Translations under genes and position numbers: made by a program
Notes under the pieces: generated by a model
The model's database searches: none
What the model was told of the DNA's origin: nothing
Seen by the model: only the letters and a program-made list of their open reading frames with translations
Assembly: GCF_014837035.1 (NCBI RefSeq)
Contig: NZ_JACSPS010000001.1
Coordinates: 884,260 to 948,259, forward strand
Direction of reading: 5' to 3'
DNA length: 64,000 nt
DNA from: Kaistella pullorum
Lineage (GTDB): Bacteria; Bacteroidota; Bacteroidia; Flavobacteriales; Weeksellaceae
Shown here: positions 35,801-44,085 of the stretch, piece after piece
Layout: each line of letters begins with the position of its first letter
Numbering within the stretch: the first letter of the stretch is position 1

Positions 35801-36939
35801 ATCCGTACACGCAGCTGAAGAACCAAAACTTCCTCGCGAATGTGCAGATCGTGCCTGTGAATGAGTTCAGGATTGATGTAAATTTCCTTAAAAATTACAA
35901 CAGCATCTTCACGCAGGGCGGTTATAATGTGGATGCAGATTCTAATCCGGCGAACGGTTTCCAGTTCTCTTTCGGTACGGATATGATCACGTATTCGCGC
36001 ACTGCATGGACATTCGGAACGGCGTTCCAGGACGGCACAAACATCTACGAAACGATGGTGAATAACGCCCGCCAGATTTATCAGCAAACGGGTGCGTCCT
36101 ACAACGAAGCTGAGTTTGCAGCCGGAAAAGGTCTTGGCAATGCGTATATTTTGATTCCGGCCTTCCAGGCGGCAATCGAAGGTAAATCTGTAAACGGTGA
36201 GCTCACGGATCCTAAAAAATCCGGCTTCCCGCTGCCGAACTGGCGTGTGACGTATTCAGGGCTTAAAAATATCCCGTTGGTGAACAGCCAGTTCTCTAAA
36301 TTCGATATTCTTCACGGCTACAGTTCTACTTACACCGCTTCCGGGATCCAGTCGAGCGTTGACTATTATAACCTTCAAAACAATGCGGATGCGCCGAGAT
36401 TTGATACTTTCGGGAATGAATTTAATCCGTACACGTTCTCGCAGGTCGGTTATGTGGAAACTTTCGCACCACTTATCGGTGCTGACGTTACCATGCGGAA
36501 CAACATGCAGTTCCGTGCGCAGTATAACCGTGACCGTATGTATATGCTCGGACTCATCAATCATACTCTCACCGAAGACGCGGGTAATGAGTATATCGTA
36601 GGTTTTGGTTATATACTGAAAGATTTGAAGATGAAAATCAACTTTAAAGGTAAGGCCCGAAACATCAAGAGTGACCTCAATATCCGCGGAGATTTCTCAC
36701 TTAGAGACAGCCAAACACGCATCACGAACATCCTGCAGAATGATTCTCAGGTGACGGGCGGACAGCGTATGATGAGCGTGAAAATTTCGGCGGACTATAA
36801 TATGTCGCAGAATTTTAATCTAAGGTTTTTCTACGACCAGCTGCTCACGAAGTATAAAATTTCGACCTCCTTCCCGCTATCAACAATTCGGGCCGGAATA
36901 TCGGCCACATTCACCTTCTCGGGTGCAGGCGGATTTTAA
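29869..36939 (+). CDS. sprA: type IX secretion outer-membrane translocon SprA
   Basis: A 2356-residue protein with a signal peptide (about residues 9-26, ending VPLSAQ). SprA is the giant outer-membrane barrel that forms the pore of the type IX secretion system and is needed for gliding in flavobacteria. Length and composition fit the family (about 2400 aa). Recognisable blocks include LGLLGKVGENLQLKANYDTQSGFAFENRMNL, QSYIDDFEQTTSKISL, VEFWMMDPYADG, LWVNEIRLSEIENKGG and the C-terminal strand STIRAGISATFTFSGAGGF. The frame is the same as ruvA: the ruvA stop TAA is followed by one CAT codon and a TTG, which is the only start that keeps the signal peptide. A terminator follows. No other T9SS genes are in the window. 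Confidence 0.95.
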   Translation: MEKNTFFQHKFFVFVILLFCSVPLSAQVTPSDSSSLRQDFSLPNPIRYDAFYDVSSNMYVLYPKIGNMVVGNPVSMTSEEYYQYMLNNQLAEYYREKSSVNNLGYRKDKTDALSKGLLPSVNIKNKLFESIFGGNKIELIPQGFASFDIGGLYQKIDNPLILPQNRTNFAIDIQQRIQLGLLGKVGENLQLKANYDTQSGFAFENRMNLVWQAKGTWRDLQSKGLNDKTTGGEDKIIKRIEFGNVNMPLSTSLIRGSESLFGLKTEFQLGKTYGTVVFSQQQGEARTIVAQGGGVMNTFKLNAIDYEDNQHYFLSHYFLNSYDNALLNYPQINSRISITRIEAWVLDQGSGNLQDQKGILGIRDLGEGVSGFPDNSQNGLYQGIVNLGGGIRDVNTAYNTINGQSFPNANGSPETYTDGEQFIFNRKARKLNQNEFKYHPQLGYMSLNQRLNDNQLLAVAYSYTLNGDNKVYKVGEFSEESPVLVTKLLKSNIKTTTTTPMWNLMMKNIYSLNSNDINQDGFLLNVYLRDAQNGKVNYLPNTSVQDTNLLKLFNWDRLNMNNDLQQNGSVSGDGIFDFVPGITIDPENGKVIFTKAKPFGSYLQGVLGSSDPKFVFNELYDQFKNVASENRLALAYTLEGRFKGSQGTGISLGAINVPQGSVKVTANGVQLQEGVDYTVDYMLGSVNIINETVKQSGQAINISLENQLSFNTQRKRFLGLNLERKFNEHLTVGTTVVNYAETPLTQKVNFGQEAVNNTMAGFNILYNNQLPFLTRLTDKIPLVNTEAPSNISFAAEAAYLIPGQNKGIGDQSYIDDFEQTTSKISLKEPAMWSLASKPEKNPEPYFQNGTLNDNLAYGNGRGLITWYNIDPRFYGIGGTAPSGINAQAVSNHASRRVQTQELYNSRDFVAGEQLFTNTFDITYFPAERGPYNVNPVEESTQQRWAGLMRPISVSNFINSNIEYVEFWMMDPYADGNPLGANPKLLLQLGNVSEDILKDGKLQYENGLPTPNVPANTTTTNWGTQPNQFPVLYAFSTENEERTAQDLGFDGLDALGEQEKFGTNFINPVKNTPDPASDDFVFYLSDKFQGVQASSLTERYKYFRNPEGNSQSNSLEVATQTPDAEDINRDYNLDQNENYTQYTINLDKASLAKGQKFIVDEKEVEVKFQNGQTGSNKWYLFRIPVTQFDDDPNAGGVRDLSILNNVRFARMLLTGFDQTSTVRFGTLDLVRSDWRKYTKDIAALGNDSEGVNQIDNKNLDVGSVNLEENGLNQPPYVLPPGIDRQILSGNAGAQRQNEASLYLKAAPMEPKTSRGVFKNVALDMRRYKKLELFVHAEDLRDVSSSRVDPDAKFFIRFGSDATDNYYEYETSLKYTAKNATSPLEIWPSENNVDLMIQSFVDAKLRRDGNDQIQIDERTEDFKFGSLDPDKKIFIKGRPSLGNVTTIMLGMRNNATAETKEVVLWVNEIRLSEIENKGGYAGNASLNFNLGDFALVNANASYSTIGFGGITEKPAERAQSTLSAYNVNTTVNVDKFLPEKLGIKIPVNYSYTQTIEDPKYNPLDNDVTFEEAPNKDELKTVARTYTQQRSIGVVNMRKERMNAAKKPKFYDVENLSLTTVYNDDYYRDVYTKKNYRQYLRGYVDYNYNFKPWVLRPFNKIVSDTAKSYKYLRFIKEVNFNPVPTRLSFRTEIDRNYNELEFRNIEAILNGTGGQNFDVIKNRNFYFGWQYGLGFNFTKSLKLEINSAMRTLNDHLNVADMNSKSIFSDPLRAGRPVLYNHRVQLNYRFPFEYLPYLDFINAELGYGFTYNWNARSTVMTGFTNPETGISESLGSIGQNTNNVVATSTVDVPKFFSKFKYFQNINATMQKRKQEIDSLNNVYNLAWQKKNSKRNFKSYKFKNKLNPMQSIAYALTSIKQLDISYNENNGTVLPGLLSAPNWYGYGQTLGGPTYGFLLGSQADIRRTVIENGWISDSPYMNDPYTQLKNQNFLANVQIVPVNEFRIDVNFLKNYNSIFTQGGYNVDADSNPANGFQFSFGTDMITYSRTAWTFGTAFQDGTNIYETMVNNARQIYQQTGASYNEAEFAAGKGLGNAYILIPAFQAAIEGKSVNGELTDPKKSGFPLPNWRVTYSGLKNIPLVNSQFSKFDILHGYSSTYTASGIQSSVDYYNLQNNADAPRFDTFGNEFNPYTFSQVGYVETFAPLIGADVTMRNNMQFRAQYNRDRMYMLGLINHTLTEDAGNEYIVGFGYILKDLKMKINFKGKARNIKSDLNIRGDFSLRDSQTRITNILQNDSQVTGGQRMMSVKISADYNMSQNFNLRFFYDQLLTKYKISTSFPLSTIRAGISATFTFSGAGGF

Positions 36940-36947
36940 TCAAACTA

Positions 36948-36977
36948 AAACTCAGGACTTCAGTTCTGAGTTTTTTT
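36948..36977 (+). terminator. terminator of sprA
   Basis: AACTCAG pairs with CTGAGTT around a ten-base loop, followed by a run of seven T residues. Confidence 0.8.
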
Positions 36978-37098
36978 ATTCTTAATGTTACCTGTGAAGC
37001 GTTTTTAATTTCTGTTCGACTCCCGACATTTATTTTTTCGCAAGGCAGAGCATTTCACACAACCGCCGTACGCGTAAGGTTTAAAAAGATTAAATCGT

Positions 37099-37106
37099 TA
37101 AATTTG
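37099..37106 (+). promoter_or_regulatory. -7 box of folE
   Basis: TAAATTTG, 17 bases before the folE start codon; no clear -33 TTG. Confidence 0.45.
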
Positions 37107-37123
37107 TCCTTTATAATTCAAAT

Positions 37124-37789
37124 ATGAACCAGGATATCGATAACGACGATGATGTATTCACGGGAAAAGAGCATACGCCATTGCGCGATGACGCTTTCAG
37201 CAAAACGCCCGCGGAAAAAATGGAGATTATCCAGCACCATTTCCACCAGATTATGGAAACTTTAGGTCTGGATATGACAGACGATTCATTGAAAGATTCT
37301 CCAAAACGCGTCGCAAAGATGTACGTAAACGAAATTTTCGGTGGTCTTCTACCGGAGAACAGACCCGGAATCTCTACATTTTCGAATAAATACAAATACC
37401 GCCAGATGCTGGTGGAAAAAGATATCACGGTGTATTCTTTTTGCGAGCATCATTTTCTGCCGATCATCGGTCGCGCACATGTGGCCTATATCTCAAATGG
37501 CGAGGTGATTGGTCTTTCAAAAATCAACAGATTGGTTGATTATTATGCACGGCGCCCGCAGGTTCAGGAAAGGCTGACGATGCAGATCGTTGATGCATTA
37601 AAATCTGCCCTGAATACCAAAGATGTTGCTTGTATTATTGATGCGAAACATCTGTGCGTAAACTGCCGCGGCATAAAAGATACAGCCAGCTCAACTATCA
37701 CCGCAGAACTCAGCGGCATCTTCCGGACGAATCCAATCACGCGCCAGGAATTCCTGCATTATGTGGGTAGCCACGCAAAACTAGATTAG
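37124..37789 (+). CDS. folE: GTP cyclohydrolase I
   Basis: A 221-residue enzyme that converts GTP to 7,8-dihydroneopterin triphosphate, the first step of folate and pterin synthesis. Zinc ligands are visible in SFCEHHFLPIIG (Cys and His) and CVNCRGI (Cys). GEVIGLSKINRLVDYYARRPQVQERLT and the catalytic QHHFHQIMETLG region also fit. An acidic N-terminal extension (about 20 residues, rich in Asp) is common in this family. It is separated from cysS by 132 bases without a clear terminator. Confidence 0.96.
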   Translation: MNQDIDNDDDVFTGKEHTPLRDDAFSKTPAEKMEIIQHHFHQIMETLGLDMTDDSLKDSPKRVAKMYVNEIFGGLLPENRPGISTFSNKYKYRQMLVEKDITVYSFCEHHFLPIIGRAHVAYISNGEVIGLSKINRLVDYYARRPQVQERLTMQIVDALKSALNTKDVACIIDAKHLCVNCRGIKDTASSTITAELSGIFRTNPITRQEFLHYVGSHAKLD

Positions 37790-37921
37790 AATTAATTTGA
37801 ATATGGTGATTTGATGATTTGAGAATGTGTGAATTTAAAAATGTGAAGATTGCTTTAATGGCAAGCGCATTTTTTAATTTTTAAACATTCTTGAACGAAC
37901 TTAAACCTAGAACAGAAACCG

Positions 37922-39391
37922 ATGACCTTAAAAATATACAATTCCCTTAGCGGCGAAAAAGAAGTCTTCAAACCCATCAATCCGAAAACCATCGGCATGT
38001 ATGTCTGCGGTCCTACGGTTTACAGCAATGTGCATCTCGGCAACGTGCGCACCTTCATGTCCTTCGATTTTATTTTCCGCTCACTTACCCATCTCGGCTA
38101 CAACGTACGTTATGTGCGGAATATCACCGATGCCGGACATTTGACCGATGATGGCGATGTGGATAATGATCGTTTCGTGAAGCAATCGCGGCTCGAGAAA
38201 CTGGAACCGATGGAGATCGTGCAGAAATACACGGTAGATTTCCACAAAGTTCTGGATGTTTTCAATTTGCTGCCGCCAACCATTGAGCCAACTGCGACGG
38301 GACATATCCTCGAACAGATTGAACTCACCCAAAAGCTCATCGACAGCGGATTCGCGTACGAGAGCAATGGTTCGGTGTACTTTGATGTGGCAGCTTATAA
38401 CGAACGTGGACTGAACTACGGTGAACTTTCGCGCAGAAATATTGAAGAACTCTTCGCGAATACCCGCGATCTTGATGGGCAAAACGAAAAGAAAAACCCG
38501 CAGGACTTCGCGCTTTGGAAAGCCGCGTCACCAGCACACATCATGCGCTGGAATTCGCCGTGGGGCGAAGGTTTTCCCGGCTGGCACCTTGAATGTACGG
38601 CGATGTCAACCAAATATTTAGGTGAGAACTTCGATATACACGGTGGCGGGATGGACCTTAAATTTCCGCACCACGAATGTGAAATAGCGCAGGGGAAAGC
38701 CTGCAACGGCGTGTCACCTGTGAATTATTGGCTTCATGCCAACATGCTTACCATGAACGGCCAGCGCATGAGCAAATCAACCGGAAACTACATCCTGCCA
38801 ATGGAACTGGTATCGGGCAGCAACGATTTTTTTGACAAAGCTTTTGATCCGTCGGTTGTAAGGTTCAATTTCCTGCAGGCGCATTACCGCAGTGTGCTCG
38901 ATATTTCGAACGAGGCGATGCTGGCGAGCGAGAAAGGCTACCAAAGGCTGATGGAAGCGGTGAAAATCGTGTCTGAGTTCGATGAAAGCAGTTGTAAATC
39001 TCAGTCAACTTTTGATCTTAAAACGTGGAAAGACAAATGTTATGAAGCGCTTACGGACGATTTTAATTCGCCGATATTGATCTCGCATCTTTTTGAGGCT
39101 GTCAACTTTATATTTAAACTTAAAGATGATAAGGAGAGCTTAGCACTTGAAGATTTCAAGGAACTACAAACCTTGCTGAACGGATTTGTGATTGATGTAC
39201 TCGGTCTGAAAACCACTGAGGAAAGTAACCCCGAAAAGCTTGATCAGGCCCTTCAGGTATTGATTGAGCTTCGGAACCAGGCACGCAAAGCCAAAAACTT
39301 TGAACTTTCAGACCAAATACGCGACCGGCTGCTGGCTGAAGGTATTGAGCTGAAAGACGGCCGCGAAGGAACCACATATTCACTTTTTTAA
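37922..39391 (+). CDS. cysS: cysteine--tRNA ligase
   Basis: A 489-residue class I aminoacyl-tRNA synthetase. The ATP-binding HIGH-like motif is VHLGN (in [14 protein letters not shown]), and the KMSKS-like loop is RMSKSTGN. Zinc ligands are in [18 protein letters not shown] and [10 protein letters not shown]. The C-terminal DALR-type and anticodon-binding helices ([24 protein letters not shown]) are present, and length is normal. A strong terminator follows at 39413-39445. Confidence 0.97.
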   Translation: MTLKIYNSLSGEKEVFKPINPKTIGMYVCGPTVYSNVHLGNVRTFMSFDFIFRSLTHLGYNVRYVRNITDAGHLTDDGDVDNDRFVKQSRLEKLEPMEIVQKYTVDFHKVLDVFNLLPPTIEPTATGHILEQIELTQKLIDSGFAYESNGSVYFDVAAYNERGLNYGELSRRNIEELFANTRDLDGQNEKKNPQDFALWKAASPAHIMRWNSPWGEGFPGWHLECTAMSTKYLGENFDIHGGGMDLKFPHHECEIAQGKACNGVSPVNYWLHANMLTMNGQRMSKSTGNYILPMELVSGSNDFFDKAFDPSVVRFNFLQAHYRSVLDISNEAMLASEKGYQRLMEAVKIVSEFDESSCKSQSTFDLKTWKDKCYEALTDDFNSPILISHLFEAVNFIFKLKDDKESLALEDFKELQTLLNGFVIDVLGLKTTEESNPEKLDQALQVLIELRNQARKAKNFELSDQIRDRLLAEGIELKDGREGTTYSLF

Positions 39392-39412
39392 ACTGTTCTT
39401 AATCTATCATAG

Positions 39413-39445
39413 ACTTCCGGAAAACCTGTTTTTCCGGAAGTTTTT
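39413..39445 (+). terminator. terminator of cysS
   Basis: ACTTCCGGAAAA (39413-39424) pairs with TTTTCCGGAAGT (39430-39441), a perfect 12-bp stem with T residues behind it. Confidence 0.9.
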
Positions 39446-39570
39446 CTTTGTAGGAATAATTATTCTCTTTAAACAAGTGATTTTCAATAGCTAAGGACTT
39501 TAAATTTAATACTGAAAACTCCAGAAAAAAGGGCGTAAATTCCTAAATTGCAGAACAAATTACGTTTAAA

Positions 39571-42228
39571 ATGAAACTATTTTTCAGTATTAATTTCCAG
39601 ACGAAGGTTGGTGAGAATCTGCAGCTCCTTATCATTGAAAATCAGCACGTAAGCAAGATTTTTCCGCTTTCATATGCCGGTCACGGTAACTGGGAAGCAG
39701 AACTCGACTATTTCACACGAAATATTTCGTACCGGTATCAGGTTACGGACAACACTGGCAATGTCCTGGATGAAGAATTCAAGTTGCATCAGCTCGATTT
39801 TCCTTATCAGTATGATGAGTTTGTAATCTATGATGTCTGGAATCTGAAAAACTTTCCGGAAAATTACCTTAACAACAAAATCCTGAAGAATAAATTAAGT
39901 GGTTTTAAGGCTTCGAAACTGCCGGTTCTGAAGAGACATACGCACCTGTTTCGTCTTGAGGCGCCAATTTATAATCCGAATTGGCAGGTTGTGCTTTTGG
40001 GTGATGGCAAAGCTCTAGGCAACTGGGAATATTTTAAGACCGTGCCGATGACACAGACCGATTTTGGTGTTTGGGAAGCGGCAATCGAAACTACAGAAAG
40101 CAAAGGATTTCAATATAAATATGGCTTAAAGGATCTGCAGTCCGGCGAAGTCTTCGATATTGAATATGGTGAAAACCGCTTCGCAGGGGGAAATACAGAG
40201 AAAAATATACTTCAGATCAATGCGGATCACTTTTTCAGGTTCAAAGGTTTTGAGATGTGGCATGCGGCCGGCGTCGCGGTGCCTGTTTTCGCATTAAGAA
40301 CAGCAAACGGATTTGGTGTAGGCGAATTTGCTGACCTCAAAGACCTTGCAAACTGGGCTAAAGAAACCAGCCTTTCGGTGCTGCAAATCTTACCGATAAA
40401 CGATACCACGGCAAATTATACCTGGACGGATTCTTATCCGTACGCCGCAATTTCGGTATACGCGCTGCATCCGCAATACCTTGCACTTGAAAATCTTTCT
40501 TATACGTTGCCCGAGGATGTGCTTGAAGCATTTAAAAATGAAAAAAATGAGCTGAACGAACTTGGTCTCATAGATTATGAAAGGATGATCCGTGGCAAAT
40601 GGAAATACATTAACGCTACTTTTGAAGCCAATAAAACCGAAATTTTAAAAGACCGCGCGTTTAAAAAGTTCCTGAAGGAGAATGAAGCGTGGCTCTTGCC
40701 GTACGCGGCTTTCTGTGTTCAAAGAGATAAATACAGTACACCCGATTTTAATCTTTGGAAAACGCACCGGAAGTACATTCCGGGCAAAGTTGCACAGTTT
40801 TTCAGCCCGAAAAGCAAAGATTTTGAGGCCACAATGCTGCACGCCTGGGTTCAGTTTCAGCTTCATCTGCAATTGAAAGATGCGATAGACTATACGCATC
40901 AACTAGGGATTTCGGTGAAGGGAGATTTACCAATCGGTATTTATCGCCATTCTGTGGAAGCCTGGACGGAACCGAATCTTTTCGGTATGGATTTCCAGGC
41001 CGGTGCACCGCCAGATCAGTTTACGGAACTCGGACAAAACTGGGAATTCCCAACGTACAACTGGGAGGCGATGAAAGCAGACGGTTACCGATGGTGGAAA
41101 AACCGCTTCAAAGCGTTAGAGCAATATTTTGATGCGATGCGAATCGACCATATCCTTGGATTTTTCCGGATTTGGCGGATGCCGATGGACGCCACGCAGG
41201 GGATTTTAGGCTATTTCTACCCGGCTTTACCGGTGACACGGGCTGAATTCGGTACAAGGGATATCGCATTTGATGAGGACCGATTTTGCAAGCCGTTCAT
41301 TAATGATCAAGTCCTTTGGGATGAATTTGGCAATGAGCGTGATGCAATTCATAATCAGTTTATGAATAATCATTTTAACGGGACGTACAGTTTTAAAGAT
41401 GAATTTAATTCCCAAAGAAAGCTCACCAACTATTTTAAGCAAAATCCACATCCGTGGGCAGAGGAAAAGCTTATTTCGCTATGTGCGAATGTTCTTTTTC
41501 TGAAGGAAACCAAAGATGATGGCGAAACAGTCTATCATCCGCGGTTTAATTTTGCCCAAACGAAATCATTTCAATATTTGCCGGATGCGGATAAAGGAAA
41601 ACTACAGGATCTCTACAACGATTATTTCTTCCGCCGGCAAGATGGTCTGTGGTACCGAATGGCAATGGAAAAGCTCCCGATGATCCTTAATGCGACAGAT
41701 ATGCTGATCTGCGGTGAAGACCTCGGCCTTGTACCGGAATCGGTTCCGCTCGTGATGGACCGTTTGGCGATCACCGCTCTGAAAGTACAGCGTATGCCTT
41801 CCGACGATGTGGCCTGGTATGACCCCAAAAATGCTTCGTACATGAACGTGGTGACGGCGAGTTCTCATGACAGTTCTACTTTGCGGCAGTGGTGGCATGA
41901 GGATCGGGAACTGACGCAGCAATACTTCCGCTATCAGCTTGGCCAAGCCGGAACCGCACCTGAAAACCTGGAACCGGAGCTCGCGGAGATCATTATGAAG
42001 CAGCATCTTTATAATGAAGCGATGCTTGCCATATTTCCAATCCAGGAGTTTTTGGCGACCGATTCTGCGCTTACACGTGAAAACATGGACGAAGAAAGGA
42101 TCAACAATCCAGCGGTTTTCCCACATTACTGGCGTTACAGGATGCATCTCAACCTTGAATCTTTGCTGACTGAGACGGATTTTAATACGAAGATTGCAGG
42201 TTGGGTGAAAGATTCGAACAGATTTTAA
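39571..42228 (+). CDS. malQ: 4-alpha-glucanotransferase (GH77) with N-terminal starch-binding domains
   Basis: An 885-residue cytosolic enzyme that transfers alpha-1,4-glucan segments between maltodextrins. The first 230 residues hold two CBM20-type starch-binding domains (about 1-105 and 125-225: RLEAPIYNPNWQVVLLGDGKALGNWE). The GH77 barrel follows, with the nucleophile Asp in FDAMRIDHILGFFRIWRMP, acid/base Glu in CGEDLGLVPESV and the third Asp in ASSHDSSTLRQWW. The long form with CBM20 domains is like plant DPE2 and is common in Bacteroidota. No other glycogen genes are next to it. Confidence 0.93.
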   Translation: MKLFFSINFQTKVGENLQLLIIENQHVSKIFPLSYAGHGNWEAELDYFTRNISYRYQVTDNTGNVLDEEFKLHQLDFPYQYDEFVIYDVWNLKNFPENYLNNKILKNKLSGFKASKLPVLKRHTHLFRLEAPIYNPNWQVVLLGDGKALGNWEYFKTVPMTQTDFGVWEAAIETTESKGFQYKYGLKDLQSGEVFDIEYGENRFAGGNTEKNILQINADHFFRFKGFEMWHAAGVAVPVFALRTANGFGVGEFADLKDLANWAKETSLSVLQILPINDTTANYTWTDSYPYAAISVYALHPQYLALENLSYTLPEDVLEAFKNEKNELNELGLIDYERMIRGKWKYINATFEANKTEILKDRAFKKFLKENEAWLLPYAAFCVQRDKYSTPDFNLWKTHRKYIPGKVAQFFSPKSKDFEATMLHAWVQFQLHLQLKDAIDYTHQLGISVKGDLPIGIYRHSVEAWTEPNLFGMDFQAGAPPDQFTELGQNWEFPTYNWEAMKADGYRWWKNRFKALEQYFDAMRIDHILGFFRIWRMPMDATQGILGYFYPALPVTRAEFGTRDIAFDEDRFCKPFINDQVLWDEFGNERDAIHNQFMNNHFNGTYSFKDEFNSQRKLTNYFKQNPHPWAEEKLISLCANVLFLKETKDDGETVYHPRFNFAQTKSFQYLPDADKGKLQDLYNDYFFRRQDGLWYRMAMEKLPMILNATDMLICGEDLGLVPESVPLVMDRLAITALKVQRMPSDDVAWYDPKNASYMNVVTASSHDSSTLRQWWHEDRELTQQYFRYQLGQAGTAPENLEPELAEIIMKQHLYNEAMLAIFPIQEFLATDSALTRENMDEERINNPAVFPHYWRYRMHLNLESLLTETDFNTKIAGWVKDSNRF

Positions 42229-42316
42229 ATTTATTTTAAGAATTTAGATAAAAAACGGCTCAACAACAGCTTATTTTTTACAATTTGAAAATCAGCTTAT
42301 TAGCTGAAATTAACAG

Positions 42317-42348
42317 GAAGTTAGACCCCCGGGTTTAACTTCTTTTTT
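42317..42348 (+). terminator. terminator downstream of malQ
   Basis: An 11-bp stem (42317-42327 with 42332-42342, one G-U pair) with a CCCG loop is followed by six T residues. It lies about 90 bases after the malQ stop. Confidence 0.8.
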
Positions 42349-42480
42349 AGTTCGCAATCCAACATAAGCATGCTGCCCGTAAAGTATTTACTTATAGCGT
42401 GTTAGGCTGTTTTTAATGTTTGTTTTGGCATGTTATTCTTATAGCCTTCAGCGAACAGCAATTTAAAGCAATATTTGAAA

Positions 42481-43421
42481 TGAAAAAATTACTTTTTGGA
42501 CTTGCAGTGGTTTTCAGCAGCTGGATGTCCGCACAGATTTATCAGGATTATTATCCTACCTCCGGAAGTTCGGTGGGTTATTACGAAGAATATGACGACG
42601 AGTTTTACTTTCCGGACGATTATTATTATGAATATCCCTCAGATTATTATACGCAGGATTTCTACAGGTCTTACTATGATGATTATCGCCGCAGTATCTA
42701 TGATGTGAACTGGAACCGGTTCTTCTCTATGTACAGACTGTCTCCATGGCAAATCCGCGAGATCATGATGCTCAACGACCAGTTCCAGTCCTATAACGCG
42801 TGGAATTCCTTCTACCGCTATAATCCGGACCGTTGGTATTATGACCGTTTCTACGCACTTGAGCGAATTCTCGGGCCGCGGATTTTTGTAATCTTCCAGA
42901 ATAATTATTATCACGGATACAATCCTGTGATTTATTATCAGAATTACCGCCGTCAGCACTATGCGCCGCACGTGTATATTGTGCCACGCTACCGGAATAT
43001 AAATGTAAACCGCTACCGCGTAGACCGTGTTCAGTATCATAAAACCAATCCGCGCCAGAAAATTGGCTTCCGTGATACCCCTGGAAATGCAAATGCGCAA
43101 AATGTCGCGCCGCGGGCAAATGGTTTCCGTGATCATTCTACACCGAACACGGCGGATACAAAAGGTTTGAGAAACGGAACGGCGCCGGCGCCACGCACTG
43201 CTCCTCGTCAAAATGATAATACAAGACAAAACGGAATGCGCACGCCAAACGAATCTCTGCGCAATGACAGTGGTTTCAGAAATGATAACAACTCGGGCAA
43301 CACCAAAGCTCCGTTGAGAAAAATGGAAAACAGTGCACCGAGCCCGCGTCAGCAGTCTCCCGCAACGGGAAATCCGGGTATGTCAGCCGGAACGCCTGGG
43401 ATGAGGCTTACTTCAAGATAA
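42481..43421 (+). CDS. secreted Tyr/Asn/Arg-rich protein of unknown function
   Basis: A 313-residue protein with a clear signal peptide (MKKLLFGLAVVFSSWMSAQ). Residues 20-75 are extremely rich in Tyr and Asp/Glu (YYEEYDDEFYFPDDYYYEYP), the middle (about 80-175) keeps a Tyr/Trp/Arg-rich ordered-looking region (YRLSPWQIREIMMLNDQF, FYALERILGPRIFVIFQNNYYHGY), and the last 130 residues are low-complexity, Asn/Pro/Arg/Gly-rich and probably disordered. I do not recognise a domain. The frame is open 20 codons upstream but the signal peptide fixes the start. Terminators on both sides make it a single-gene transcript. A surface or periplasmic role is inferred only. Confidence 0.75.
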
Positions 43422-43457
43422 GTGTTTAGGTTAAGTTATATTGATGTGTTTTTTGAG

Positions 43458-43491
43458 AGCAACCGTTTTTTGAGCGGTTGCTTTCTTTTTT
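43458..43491 (+). terminator. terminator of the Tyr-rich protein gene
   Basis: AGCAACCG (43458-43465) pairs with CGGTTGCT (43475-43482), followed by a T-rich run. Confidence 0.85.
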
Positions 43492-43605
43492 TATTCATGT
43501 CTGTAACATAAAGTTTAAAAACTTAAAAATAAATTGAGTTCGGATTTAACCTAAACAAGCATTCAGTATCAAAACCTCAAATTACCAATAATAAAATTTT
43601 TAAAA

Positions 43606-44010
43606 ATGAAAAAGTTATTTTTAAGTGCAGCATTCGTAGCAATCGGAACTTTCGCGATGGCACAGCAGTCTCCAGTGATGCAAAAGAAAGATCCGGCTCA
43701 AATGGAGAAGATGAGACAGGAAAAAATGAAGCAGATGCAGACCGAGCTACAGCTTTCTGATGCTCAGGTAACCAAAATAAAAGAGTTACAGGACAAAAGA
43801 ATGGCCGAAAGAAAGCAAGTTGCTCCTCAAATGCAGGCGGAAAGAAAAGCGAAGATGGAGCATATGAAAGCAAAGCGTGAGGCGATGAACGAGGAAATGC
43901 GACAAATCCTTACGCCGGCACAGTACCAAAAATGGGAAGCTAACAAAAAGGCAAAAATGCAGGCGCGACAAGGCAAGATGCAGATGAAAAGAATGCCGGC
44001 GGCCAACTAA
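43606..44010 (+). CDS. small periplasmic helical protein (Spy/CpxP-like, LTxxQ type)
   Basis: A 134-residue protein with a signal peptide (MKKLFLSAAFVAIGTFAMAQ). The mature part is almost all charged helix, rich in Lys, Glu, Met and Gln, with two LTxxQ-like spots: LSDAQVTKIKELQ and the C-terminal LTPAQYQKWE. This is the layout of the CpxP/Spy group of periplasmic chaperones and metal-response proteins, and of DUF4890-like proteins in Bacteroidota. Its 13 or more methionines and position next to dsbD suggest a link to periplasmic stress, which is inference. Terminators isolate it. Confidence 0.72.
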   Translation: MKKLFLSAAFVAIGTFAMAQQSPVMQKKDPAQMEKMRQEKMKQMQTELQLSDAQVTKIKELQDKRMAERKQVAPQMQAERKAKMEHMKAKREAMNEEMRQILTPAQYQKWEANKKAKMQARQGKMQMKRMPAAN

Positions 44011-44031
44011 AGTGTATTTCTCACTAAACTA

Positions 44032-44061
44032 AAAAAGCGGAAAAGAAATTTTCCGCTTTTT
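44032..44061. terminator. bidirectional terminator between the Spy-like gene and dsbD
   Basis: AAAAAGCGGAAAA (44032-44044) pairs perfectly with TTTTCCGCTTTTT (44049-44061) around a 4-base loop, between convergent genes. Confidence 0.9.
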
Positions 44062-44085
44062 GTTTTTGTAATATGAGCTTGTAAT

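Noticed and set aside
37790..37921. Low-complexity stretch between folE and cysS as a CRISPR or repeat array
   Set aside because: GATTTGA-like words recur irregularly without fixed unit length or spacers; it is AT-rich decay rather than an array.
42639..43229. Long minus-strand open frame opposite the Tyr-rich protein gene
   Set aside because: Its Ile/Arg/Val-rich product is the expected shadow of Tyr/Asn-rich codons; the plus-strand frame has the signal peptide and terminator.
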